Source: Scolanthus callimorphus
Lineage: Eukaryota > Cnidaria > Anthozoa > Actiniaria > Edwardsiidae
Reading direction: 5' to 3'
Assembly: GCA_033964015.1 (NCBI GenBank)
Contig: CM066917.1
Span: 32,067,951-32,131,950 of the forward strand
Length of the DNA: 64,000 nt
A program made the position numbers and the translations under genes. Below are positions 37,401 to 43,692 of this stretch, piece after piece (position 1 is the first letter of the stretch; every line of letters begins with the position of its first letter). The notes below the pieces were generated by a model. It saw only the letters and a list, made by a program, of their open reading frames with translations, searched no databases and was not told where the DNA came from.

Positions 37401-38746
37401 CTTTGGTTGTTCTTATCCATGTAACGTTTGACATAACTCTAACCTTTGGTTGTTCTTATCCATGTAACGTTTGGCATAACTCTAACCTTTGGTTGTTCTT
37501 ATCCATGTAACGTTTGACATAACTCTAACCTTTGGTTTTTTCTTATCCATGTAACGTTTGACATAACTCTAACCTTTGGTTGTTCTTATCCATGTAACGT
37601 TTGACATAACTCTAACCTTTTTGTTCTTATCCATGTAACGTTTGACATAACTTTAACCTTTGCTTGTTCTTATCCATGTAACGTTTGACATAACTCTAAC
37701 CTTTGGTTGTTCTTATCCATGTAACGTTTGACATAACTCTAACCTTTGGTTGTTCTTATCCATGTAACGTTTGACATAACTCTAACCTTTGGTTGTTCTT
37801 ATCCATGTAACGTTTGACATAACTCTCAACCTTTGGTTGTTCTTATCCATGTAACGTTTGACATAACTCTAACCTTTGGTTGTTCTTATCCATGTAACGT
37901 TTGACATAACTCTAACCTTTGGTTGTTCTTATCCATGTAACGTAAGATTTGAGACGTTAATAAAGTTGCTTACTTTACTTTTACTTTTATGTTTACGCCG
38001 CCGCCGACTCAGACCACCAAGTTTCCCGCAAAAATAGCTATGCCATAACTTGTGTACTTTAATTACCAGAGTCTTTTCCGTTTATGTTTTCCTTTCTGGT
38101 GCAGATTCAAAAGTCCTAAAATTCCTGCGTTTTGATTCGGCATGGGGAGCTAAATTTCAGCGTAACAAAGTAATAGTTTAATTTCAACCCTCTTTTTCGA
38201 GAAAACTAGGTTATGAAAACTGCACGATGCTTTTTCTTACGCAACACATTAAAAAACACTGATTCTTAACAATGCTAGATACTCATGCCAAGCGAGGCCA
38301 ACATGACAAGAAAAACTTAGCGGTAAGGAAACAAAAGTCCCTTTTATTGCCATCTGCAAAGCTTTTGTTCATTTTTCCTATATTTTGACCCAAAAGTTTG
38401 ACTCAAAAGGATGAGGTCACATGCTCCCTAGGACTGTGCCCCTGTTTAATGGTGTTTGGCAAGGGCGATTGGCTTTTCCTAGAAATTAAAGAGCGGTTCA
38501 CGACAGTCATCGCCATTTGATAAGTTGATCAAGTTGGTCGCACTTACGGTCCTTGAAGTAGTCGCTCCTAACCAAGGATTGGCTCTTTGTTCTTTGACTC
38601 TAAGGCTTGTGTTTTTATGTTTCTTTTAGATGCAAGCAATCAATCAAGTTGACTTGAATATCCACAACAGTCCAGATGTTCTCCAACATGCACATCAGAC
38701 AAGAAGAGCCGCGCTCTTTCGATCTCTTGCGAAACAGTATCTTTAG
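10494..38746 (+). CDS. INTS8: Integrator complex subunit 8, 31 coding exons
   Basis: INTS8 scaffolds the PP2A phosphatase module of the nuclear Integrator complex, which attenuates RNA polymerase II. I identified it exon by exon against the recalled human protein: WFEF near the start (reported as the PP2A-recruiting motif), QLIVQFLE, HLKWNLE, LARLHNL, WDVTMLEYLT and a C-terminal LFRSLAKQYL. Exons: 10494-10601, 10750-10817, 11516-11637, 12308-12374, 13449-13516, 13799-13855, 14116-14155, 14487-14804, 15008-15094, 15489-15653, 15850-16097, 16288-16376, 16625-16700, 16931-17015, 17278-17414, 17817-17927, 18635-18777, 19576-19628, 20007-20131, 20536-20620, 21036-21126, 21739-21772, 22156-22215, 35403-35470, 35829-35947, 36025-36128, 36502-36552, 36895-36974, 37251-37315, 38279-38322, 38630-38746. 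All junctions are GT/AG and phases agree, except one-base deletions in exon 1 (after WFEFS, a T run) and exon 11 (GGG near 16045). These are probably assembly errors. Confidence 0.92.
10867..11386. mobile_element. TIR MITE, GGGACTGTTCG family, in INTS8 intron 2
   Basis: The ends GGGACTGTTCGTTAATTACG and CGTAATTAACGAACAGTCCC are perfect inverted repeats, each flanked by TTA (10864-10866 and 11387-11389). A 3-bp TWA duplication is typical of PIF/Harbinger elements. Runs of G (plus) and C sit just inside the TIRs. The interior has no coding capacity. Confidence 0.75.
11756..12039. mobile_element. Non-autonomous element with CCCTAAAAAATAC array, INTS8 intron 3
   Basis: A direct repeat GCTTAATT (11748-11755 and 12040-12047) flanks the unit, an 8-bp target duplication suggestive of hAT. 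The left end is GCCTGGGG followed by a long G run; the right end is CCCCAG. The interior repeats a degenerate 'ccctaaaaaatac' motif. Related, less complete copies lie at 46585-46810 and 63398-63795. Confidence 0.6.
12433..13018 (-). mobile_element. LINE 3' fragment (CR1/L2-like)
   Basis: On the minus strand the frame from 13015 to 12719 ends like a LINE reverse-transcriptase C-terminus: LVDLLRPYKPTRNLRS, then LSYMAPKLWNALP and FKSLVKTLLF. It is followed by a 3' tail containing the complement of agcgc-ctataaat and an ATT-rich end near 12440. It sits inside INTS8 intron 4 in antisense. Confidence 0.75.
13055..13182. repeat. Foldback MITE in INTS8 intron 4
   Basis: The arms GTCCAATACACTGACAAATT and their complement ending TTGGAC (13157-13182) enclose a short centre rich in 'caatggag'. 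The element is 128 bp and non-coding. Confidence 0.6.
15270..15440 (+). repeat. tRNA-derived SINE fragment
   Basis: GCTGGTTAGCTCAGCTGTGA resembles a tRNA 5' half with an A box. It continues into a non-tRNA body and a GATAGATAGATCTATC tail. No matching acceptor stem is visible, so it is a SINE rather than a functional tRNA. It lies in INTS8 intron 9. Confidence 0.45.
17498..17734. mobile_element. TA-flanked TIR MITE in INTS8 intron 15
   Basis: The ends CAGCCGATTGCGTTTGACTG and CAGTCAAACGCAATCGGCTG are perfect inverted repeats flanked by TA on each side (17496-17497 and 17735-17736), consistent with a Tc1/mariner-type non-autonomous element. A second inner inverted pair (GAGACGTTTCTA and TAGAAACGTCTC) is nested inside. 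Confidence 0.7.
18890..19210 (-). repeat. tRNA-derived SINE, minus strand
   Basis: On the minus strand a Pol III promoter pair is visible: an A-box-like TGGCTCCGCG and a B box GGTTCGACTCC at about 19142-19153. A body with TTGGTTCATATTGTGAGTTG-like text and CACGTCTTTCGG follows, ending in GGCTGCCAGTGGCGC. The same body appears on the plus strand at 47395-47805 and as a scrap at 21585-21655, so this is a dispersed SINE family. Confidence 0.65.
19300..19428. mobile_element. MITE, TAGAGCGGATTTC family, copy 1
   Basis: The left end TAAAGCGGATTTCATATAAC and the right end GTCATCTGAAATCCGCTCTA form inverted repeats. The interior differs from the copy at 20240-20429, but the termini match. Confidence 0.6.
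20240..20429. mobile_element. MITE, TAGAGCGGATTTC family, copy 2
   Basis: The left end TAGAGCAGATTTCGTATGAC and the right end GTCATACGAAATGTGCTCTA form inverted repeats. The centre is GC-rich with repeated 'cgcggtacgg' units, unlike the AT-rich centre of copy 1. It lies in INTS8 intron 19. Confidence 0.65.
21585..21655 (-). repeat. SINE fragment
   Basis: The segment matches part of the SINE body seen at 18890-19210 (CGAAAGACGTGAA, then ACTCCAACTCACAAT). It is truncated at both ends, in INTS8 intron 21. Confidence 0.5.
22200..22832 (+). repeat. About 58-bp tandem array that repeats the exon-23 splice donor
   Basis: About eleven head-to-tail copies of a unit built around cataacttatccaaggtga, ending in gcgcatgtaatttagttg. 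The first copy contains the last 15 coding bases of INTS8 exon 23 and its GTGAAC donor (22201-22221). Every later copy therefore repeats an exon end plus a GT donor, some with substitutions such as 'ttattcaag'. The last copy is cut by the element that starts at 22833. Confidence 0.85.
22870..23520 (+). repeat. Degenerate 'ccccctcggaaa' minisatellite, left subterminal
   Basis: Units of about 40-60 bp contain CCCCCTCGGAAATACCCACG, then gaagag and a variable spacer such as ttgctattaagagcaaa. Short open frames through it have no protein features. Confidence 0.75.
23690..25400. repeat. Giant imperfect palindrome with CACTAGTG arrays
   Basis: The left arm has TCAGTCACACGCGCAGGTGA at about 23781, CAGCGGATGAAAAATTTTTC at about 24027 and repeated GGGGTCACTAGTGGGTGG to about 24450. 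The right arm carries their complements: (CCACTAGTGACCCCACC)n at about 24480-24855, GAAAATTTTTTCATCCGCTG at about 24904 and TCACCTGCGCGTGTGACTGA at about 25356. The right arm also has an expanded 'actcgtatgt' microsatellite (24957-25095). Cruciform formation or assembly trouble is likely here. Confidence 0.75.
25500..27290 (-). repeat. Dispersed 60-bp-subunit repeat block, minus orientation
   Basis: Degenerate subunits of about 60 bp follow the pattern 'ttagccaacattttgagcgagcacaaatcttttctc...ccgagttttattt'. Two close copies lie at about 26470-26690 and 27018-27250. The complement of this block forms the units at 28080-31980. The open frames are repeat artefacts. Confidence 0.65.
25905..27490 (+). 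mobile_element. 'cccctaaaagata' element split by an insertion
   Basis: The left part (about 25905-26016) and right part (about 27256-27490) together match the intact element at 30766-31220. They are interrupted by a block that begins with CCCTAA repeats and holds 60-bp-subunit repeats. The left break falls at 'ttaccctaa', where the element's own sequence resembles the telomere-like motif. Confidence 0.55.
26015..26060 (-). repeat. Telomere-like CCCTAA block
   Basis: The text taccctaaccctaaccctaa lies at the junction of a split 'cccctaaaagatacc' element. Comparable blocks lie at 23560-23600 (minus sense) and at 27524-27580, 28050-28085 and 29575-29632 (plus sense, alternating TTAGGG and TTAGG). 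Confidence 0.7.
27594..27966. repeat. Foldback element, GTCCACACTACGCCGGC family
   Basis: The ends GTCCACACTACGCCGGCTAA and TTAGCCGGCGTAGTGTGG are inverted. Extra internal copies of the end motif occur in both orientations. A near reverse-complement copy lies at 33735-34112. Confidence 0.7.
28225..29159. mobile_element. PIF/Harbinger-like non-autonomous element with TAA duplication
   Basis: The ends TGCACTAGTCATTTGTTTCC and CAAATGACTAGTGCA are inverted and flanked by TAA on both sides (28222-28224 and 29160-29162). The neighbouring satellite units show the empty site gagtaaataaacc, so the duplication and borders are confirmed within the window. The interior holds a second TIR element (28379-28870). 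Confidence 0.8.
28379..28870. mobile_element. Nested element with 'aataccgc' array
   Basis: The ends GGGGGCCTAGGGG and CCCCTAGGCCCCC are inverted and surround repeated 'aataccgc' units. It lies within the 28225-29159 element, so it is the younger of the two. Confidence 0.6.
30766..31220. mobile_element. hAT-like element with 'cccctaaaagatacc' motifs
   Basis: The ends CCCGGGGGG...ACTCCCATATT and AATATGGGAGT...CCCCCGGGG are inverted. They are flanked by GGGCTACA (30758-30765 and 31221-31228). Other satellite units in the window have the uninterrupted site gggctacattgttagg, so an 8-bp duplication, typical of hAT, is directly supported. A 5' part of the same family lies at 34327-34600. Confidence 0.75.
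32290..32385 (+). repeat. Short minisatellite (ctcgaaaatccaa)n
   Basis: About seven degenerate copies of a 13-19-bp unit, 'actcgaaaatccaactcg', are visible. Confidence 0.65.
32713..32903. repeat. Foldback MITE
   Basis: The left arm TGTGCGGAATTACTGCTTCA is matched in inverted orientation by GCTGAAGCAAATTCCGCAT at about 32885-32903. 'gtcgagtgtcg' and 'cgacactcgg' form an inner pair. Confidence 0.6.
33235..33312 (+). repeat. LINE/SINE 3' tail remnant
   Basis: The text aaagcgctataaaaattaac followed by an ATT-rich end matches the style of the LINE 3' tail seen in antisense at 12433-12490. Confidence 0.45.
33735..34112. repeat. Foldback element, GTCCACACTACGCCGGC family, copy 2
   Basis: This is a near reverse complement of 27594-27966, including the shared AAACGAGAGCCCGCGGTCAT segment. 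The ends are GTCCACACTACGCCGGCTAA and its complement. Confidence 0.7.
34327..34600 (+). repeat. Truncated copy of the 30766-31220 element
   Basis: It shares GGGGATGATCGTCGGAAATT, repeated cccctaaaagataccaaa and the agtaggcgcgaaggagacag block with the intact copy. The right half is missing. Confidence 0.65.
34905..35275 (+). repeat. Degenerate 'cccctcggaaaa-ctcttccgtgg' minisatellite, right subterminal
   Basis: About ten units of CCCCTTCGGAAAAACTCTTC followed by 'cgtgggttttcggcactgt' are present. The 'cttccgtggg' half is inverted relative to the left array, while 'ccccctcggaaa' keeps the same strand. Confidence 0.7.
35302..35402 (+). other. Intron 23 end with GAT-rich tract
   Basis: The 100 bp between the 12.5-kb element and INTS8 exon 24 contain a GAY-rich tract. 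It would read as an acidic Asp run but is placed upstream of the TTTAAAAACAG acceptor. I treat it as intron. Confidence 0.4.
37383..37950 (+). repeat. 43-bp minisatellite in INTS8 intron 29
   Basis: About thirteen nearly identical units of cataactctaacctttggtt plus gttcttatccatgtaacgtttga. Variation is mostly one-base length change. Confidence 0.9.
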
Positions 38747-38800
38747 AACAAAGAAGAAAATGTAGCTTTAATGGATTCTAATAAAATCAGTCTATTTACC
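38747..38800 (+). terminator. INTS8 3' end with AATAAA signal
   Basis: The stop codon TAG at 38744-38746 is followed by AATAAA at 38780-38785, a canonical polyadenylation signal, so the 3' UTR is probably very short. Confidence 0.55.
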
Positions 38801-39233
38801 AGCACTAGAAGAGGTTAAGTATTTGTGGTGCACTATGACACTATTATTACAGCTGTAATTGACCATATTTGTGGCTCAGATGTTGCGAGAATACGCGAAA
38901 TCCCATTTTACTCTCGAAATGCTTCAGCGGATGTAACAGTACTGAAGAAGGGGAATAAGTCTAAAAAGTCCGATTAGTCGGCCTATCTCACATTCTGTTT
39001 TGTCTCTTTTCGTTATTCACGGCTATTAATGTCCATCATGAATGATGTTTGGCGGTTTTGTCGCAAACTAAGAAGGTAATTGTTTTGCATTGTTTATATT
39101 TTGTTGCTCATGATTACAGCATCTCGCGCGGACGTAAACACAGCTCAAGTGCGCGCAAAAGAAGACGCGGTGCTTTCGGAGCCTGTTCCTTGAAAGGTCT
39201 TTTCAAGGGGTAGTTCCTCTGGGGTTCATGTTG

Positions 39234-39448
39234 TCATCTTCTTCTTCTTCCTTGCGAGTCCACCGCCTTCCTTAGTGGAAGATCATCCTCAACAGGTTGA
39301 TTGTTTGGTTTTGGTGACGTCTGGTTGCCACTGGAAGCATCTAAACAACGACATAGAAACGTATCGTCAAACTTAACAAACGCGAAAAGTGTTTGCAGTC
39401 CATACAAATGCAAATAACTGTAAATGAAATAGTCATTTGAAACTCACT
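39234..39448 (-). other. Possible 3' exons on the minus strand, unresolved
   Basis: A GTGAGT donor (exon edge 39448) and a tag acceptor (exon edge 39340) are visible on the minus strand. An exon 39234-39340 would read ASSGNQTSPKPNNQPVEDDL and end QGRRRR, stop. It is phase-compatible (phase 1) with the small gene upstream, so it may be an alternative last exon of it. I cannot decide without transcripts. Confidence 0.25.
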
Positions 39449-39777
39449 TTGCAAAAGAAGACAAGTATCCAAAATAGCTGGATCCATGAACTTGTATCAT
39501 CAGATCTACAAAGGCCCCATTTCGGCTCCCGTTTGTAAATGCAATGCAGCAAAGACATTATTCATACAATACAAGATTTTAGTTCAAAGTTGAAATTTTA
39601 ATACATGTTTGTGCAAGAACTTTTTACATTTTTCAAAAATCTGCACATCATAGTAAAAGTCAGTCCAAGTCTTCTGCAATTCAATCACACATTCTATGTA
39701 GTCGTCATCCATGTCTTGCCCACATAATTTGAAGAGATAAAGACAACGGCACCATAATACACCCCCATAAAGCACCA

Positions 39778-41258
39778 TCAATGAGATGAATCTAAAATAT
39801 AAAACACAAGAAATTCCATCAGCCATCATGTGCTGATGTGTGTTCTGAGTCATTACTGTACATACTTGTTGCAAGTTGCATCAGTAAGTGCAACTCTTTA
39901 TTATTTCAAAACTAATCTTTTTGGATTCCACGAGAAACATAGCACATTACTTCATACTTTTGCCTCTATGCTAGTTTAATAGCCACATAGCAATGGGACA
40001 TTTTTAGCCACAATGTACCAATGGAATAGCAGTGACAAAAGCAGGGACATCAACCCCAGGACTCTAAAAATCTGGAGACCGCTTTGAAATGGCAAAATTC
40101 CCTGCAATTCTCCCAGGAGAAATACAGTAAGTGTATGGAAGTCCTCTTGAATTTTTCCCAGTAGAGGAAGCAAAAAACCTTTAGACTCCCAGCAAAATGA
40201 CGTCCCTGCAAATGGGCTGTTCCAAAAAAATTTGTACCCCCCTATCGAGGAGCCTGGAAATTCCACAGGGTCGCTGTGTTTGGCTGTGGAATTTCCACAG
40301 GGTCCGTGATTTTGACCCTGGAATTTCCACAGGGCCATCCATTTTACCCTCTGTGGAATTTCCACAGGCACACAAGAGAATGAGGAATTTCCACAGGGGT
40401 TGTACAGAAGTCTGGAATTTCCACAGGGTAGAGCTTTTTCTGAAAATTTGGAGTTCCTCGATGGGGGGGGGGGGGGGGGGGGGGGTTGTACAAATTTTTT
40501 ATGGAACAGCCCAATGTATGTAGTAGAATTGTTACAATTTTTTTTCATCCTTACTAGTCTATTTTATGAGCTAAGATCACAGAAGAGGGTTGGGGGTCAT
40601 ATCTCAATCCCTTTCATGGGGGGAGGGGGCAAACAATAAGGTCAAAAGCAGGTGAATATGAATATGTGATTAAAACCTACCTTCTATAGCTTTCTGTTCA
40701 GCTACAAGAGAAGAAATATACACAAACAAGTAAATTGATTGAAGACCTGCATCTAGGCATGCTTGTCTAGACAGACACTATTAAAACAGGGCTGTCATCT
40801 GAGGGATTTTGTGCGACAGGGGAGGGGAGGGTGAAATAAATTGGACACAGGGGGAGGGGAGGTTAAGTACCTTTGACATGGGGTCACAGTTTAACCTGTT
40901 GGTAGGGTTTACGGAATGGGAGTGAGTGAGCCCTTCCAATATCCTCATTGTGACTTACAGTCATCAATGAGGATAATGAACAAATGTGTAAGAGAATGTG
41001 TTAAACTTTTAACAAATTGTTAAAAGTTTAACACATTCTCTTACAAATAACATTATGTTATTTCAAACCCTGTTTTTTGTTCATGCTACAGGTTTCCATG
41101 TCATCCTTTACTAAACAAGCAGTACACCTTACCTCCTTTCTGGATCTTGTGAATACCATAATATACAATCCCCATTCCTAACATCAGGAATCTGAGCTCG
41201 TACAAATGGGAATTGTGGCTTTAAAGTGGTTCACGACTCTTGCTACTAGAGGCTGCAT
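39778..41258 (-). CDS. Small mitochondrial membrane protein, ATP5MJ (6.8-kDa proteolipid)-like
   Basis: Coding exons are 41133-41258, 40681-40701 and 39778-39791, all with GT/AG borders and matching phases, giving a protein of about 53 residues. A 5' UTR exon with a GTATCT donor probably ends near 41355. The core reads LGMGIVYYGIHKIQKGAEQK. Its GMG-x7-KI spacing matches vertebrate ATP5MJ (MP68), a single-pass subunit associated with mitochondrial ATP synthase; subunit e is a second candidate. The hydrophobic stretch IPxLYELRFLMLGMGIVYYG would be the membrane segment. The frame needs one extra T in the TTT near 41183, so as written it is shifted. The last exon could instead be 39234-39340. Confidence 0.45.
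40214..40512. mobile_element. TIR element with 'ggaatttccacaggg' array
   Basis: The ends GGGCTGTTCCAAAAAAATTT and AAATTTTTTATGGAACAGCCC are inverted, each followed inward by a C or G run. The core holds about six 'tggaatttccacagggt' units. It is flanked by AAT on both sides (40211-40213 and 40513-40515). Confidence 0.7.
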
Positions 41259-41354
41259 TTTATCTGAGAAGAAATCCAAAACATCACACAAAAACCTTTG
41301 AGATGACATAATAAGATAGGCTTACACATAGCAAAAGCTGAGATACCTTGAAAT

Positions 41355-41512
41355 TCGATATAAAGCTGTTAGATAAAGTCCAAAAGAAGTGATATTCTGC
41401 CGGCTCAACTATGTTCCAAAAATCAAGATGGCGGCGTGTGCTTAGGAAATCGCATGCGCAAACAAGACAACCGCTGTGCTCGAACCCAGTCTTCCAAACG
41501 GAAAATTCCAAA
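41355..41512. promoter_or_regulatory. Divergent promoter between ATP5MJ-like gene and TP53RK
   Basis: Two head-to-head genes share this short interval. It contains a CGCATGCGCA palindrome (41451-41460, NRF-1-like) and CAAGATGGCGGC (41424-41435, YY1-like), with another AAAATGGCGAC at the TP53RK start. These motifs are typical of housekeeping start sites. Confidence 0.55.
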
Positions 41513-42193
41513 ATGGCGACCGCGGCGTGTTCTTCTTGGGAACTTGTGAAACAAGGAGCAGAGGCGAAAATATACTTCGCAAAGTTTTATAACAAACCTG
41601 CAGTGATTAAGCAGAGGTTCTCGAAGACCTACAGGCATCCAACTTTGGATGAAAAGCTAACTCGACGCCGCACAGCTCAAGAAGTTCGTTCCATGCTGAG
41701 ATGTCGGAAAGTCGGAATTCCCACACCTACAGTATATTTTGTCGACTATCAAGAATTTTGTATCTACATGGAGAGGGTAGAGAATTGCATGACAGTTCGA
41801 GACCTCGTCAATTCTCTTTTAGAAGAAAACAGTGAAAGTTCAACCGCAAAGCTTCAAGATTTGGCGACAGAAATAGGGACGTTACTTGCGAAGATGCATC
41901 GTGTCGACTGCATTCATGGAGATTTGACAACATCAAATATGCTTTGCCGCAGAGCTGAAGAAGACATAATGCTTATTGATTTTGGATTGAGTTCTGTGTC
42001 ATCCTCGGCAGAAGATAAAGGCGTAGATTTGTATGTTCTTGAAAGGGCATTTCTGAGCACCCATCCAAACACTGAGAAGACTTTCCAAATTATTTTGGAT
42101 GATTATGAGAAGAATGCTGCTAATGCGAAGGAGGTAATTAACAAGTTAGATGAGGTGCGATTGAGAGGAAGAAAAAGAACAATGGTAGGATAG
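41513..42193 (+). CDS. TP53RK: TP53-regulating kinase / Bud32, KEOPS subunit
   Basis: This atypical small kinase is the Bud32 subunit of KEOPS, which makes t6A37 in ANN-decoding tRNAs. The single exon encodes 226 residues, close to the family's usual 230-250. Visible features: VKQGAEAKIYF (nucleotide loop), AVIKQRFSKTYRHPTLD (Lys and the conserved basic stretch), MERV (hinge), IHGDLTTSNM (catalytic loop), LIDFGLS (DFG), and the diagnostic C-terminus RLRGRKRTMVG. I chose the ATG at 41513, after AAA and with the conserved ELVKQGAEA ten residues in. The frame extends upstream to 41411 but that part overlaps the shared promoter. No frame break is seen. Confidence 0.95.
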   Translation: MATAACSSWELVKQGAEAKIYFAKFYNKPAVIKQRFSKTYRHPTLDEKLTRRRTAQEVRSMLRCRKVGIPTPTVYFVDYQEFCIYMERVENCMTVRDLVNSLLEENSESSTAKLQDLATEIGTLLAKMHRVDCIHGDLTTSNMLCRRAEEDIMLIDFGLSSVSSSAEDKGVDLYVLERAFLSTHPNTEKTFQIILDDYEKNAANAKEVINKLDEVRLRGRKRTMVG

Positions 42194-42504
42194 GCTAGGG
42201 TACAATTAACATACTGTACTTTTGTAGCACAGAAAATTTATAGCAGTCATCTCCCCCAGTATCCATCTCAAAACATCCTCCGGGGGGGGGGGACTCTCTT
42301 TAAAACTGTTTGGGAATGATCTCAGTGGCTGATCCAGGATTTTAAGAGGGGGGTTCATTTTAGCTGATGAAGTGCAACGTATGAGGAAACATTCTTTTCG
42401 TTTTTGTTTTCAAAACAAAACAATTCTTAGCATTATCCTAAAATGGTTGTTACATCATGAATTTAATATACTGGTATACATTGGCTGATTGCATTTTTAA
42501 ACCA

Positions 42505-42817
42505 CACCGGGGGGGTTGAGGACCACCCTTAAAAAGACCCCCTCCCCCTGGAATTTCCACTCGTGAAACAGACCCCCTCCCCTGGAATTTCCAACCTCAT
42601 AAAGGACCCCCTCCCCTGGAATTTCCATTTTTCATGGCAAAATACCCTGGAAAATCTATTTTTGGATAAAATGTCCCTGGAAAGTCACCTTTTTTACCCC
42701 TCCCCCCTACTTTTTTACCCCTCCTCCAGTCTCCAGACACACCCCCTCCCGTGGAATTTCCAGAGTCCAAAACAACCCCCCTGGAAAATTTTCCATAGGT
42801 CCTCAACCCCCCCGGTG
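42505..42817. mobile_element. TIR element with 'ccctggaatttcca' array
   Basis: The ends CACCGGGGGGGTTGAGGACC and GGTCCTCAACCCCCCCGGTG are perfect inverted repeats. The interior repeats 'ccccctcccctggaatttcca'. It lies downstream of TP53RK. A 'tggctgatccaggattttaa' segment at about 42328 is part of a different hAT-type scrap. Confidence 0.7.
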
Positions 42818-43692
42818 CAGATTGGGTCACATAAAAGAAAAGAACCACTCTGAAATGACAAAAGGTCTTTAGCGAACCAATCCCCCAAAAAATCGGTTCG
42901 TTGAGAGAGGGAGGTTCATTTACACCCGATGAACGCCGCTGGATCTCCATACTATCCCTTAGGGTAGGCATTGTTTTTTTTTATCACAAAAAACGTGGTT
43001 GTGGCCACCATCTACAAATGGGCCTCGCAAAGGGGGTACCCATTGTGGCAAGACATTTATTAGGGGAGTTAACAAAAGCTGGGGTTGGAGCCAAGAAAAA
43101 ACCATCTTGGGTTTATGGCCTGGAGCGAGTGACAATGAACTCTGGGTTTTTGCAATAAAACAGGCTAGTACATAGTAAATTCCTATAAAGAAGTATTTTA
43201 TTTGTGAGCTATGACAAATGTGATTATAATTTTGAGCTTTGTAGAGTGGTTTTGACAAAACCATGGAATTCAGCATATTACACTTTTTTGGTCTTGCCTT
43301 TTGACAATGGTTTCATGGGGTTATGAAAACCATTCCAATATTGGACATCTTTTACTAGTTCTATGCTCTCACTCATCTCAATTTACATTTGCTATTGGAA
43401 CTCAAGGATATCAACAAATTTTCAAAGCACTTTTTTTAAAAATTCAAGGACTTTTCAAGGAAAAGTTAAAAATTCAAGGTCTGTGTGAACCATGATGGAC
43501 CCACACTGTTTTTTGTGTTATTGTAATTAACGGTATACTTATGGTGTACATTCCAAACTACTTTCCCCAACATACAGGCTTATAGCCACTTCATAACACA
43601 GGATATAAACTGCATTTTTAAGTCATAAGTTTTTAGTATAAAAGTCATGAGATCCAGATTGAACACCAGCCAACCATCAGATAACGACATGT
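42818..43692. other. Intergenic region between TP53RK and DHRS4
   Basis: I see MITE scraps (gaaccaatc/ggttcg inverted pair near 42878-42902) and low-complexity T-rich DNA. No gene is supported. The interval contains the 3' UTR of DHRS4 on the minus strand. Confidence 0.35.

Noticed and set aside
37383..37950. Second CRISPR-like or regulatory array
   Set aside because: Units are contiguous and identical with no spacers; this is a plain minisatellite.
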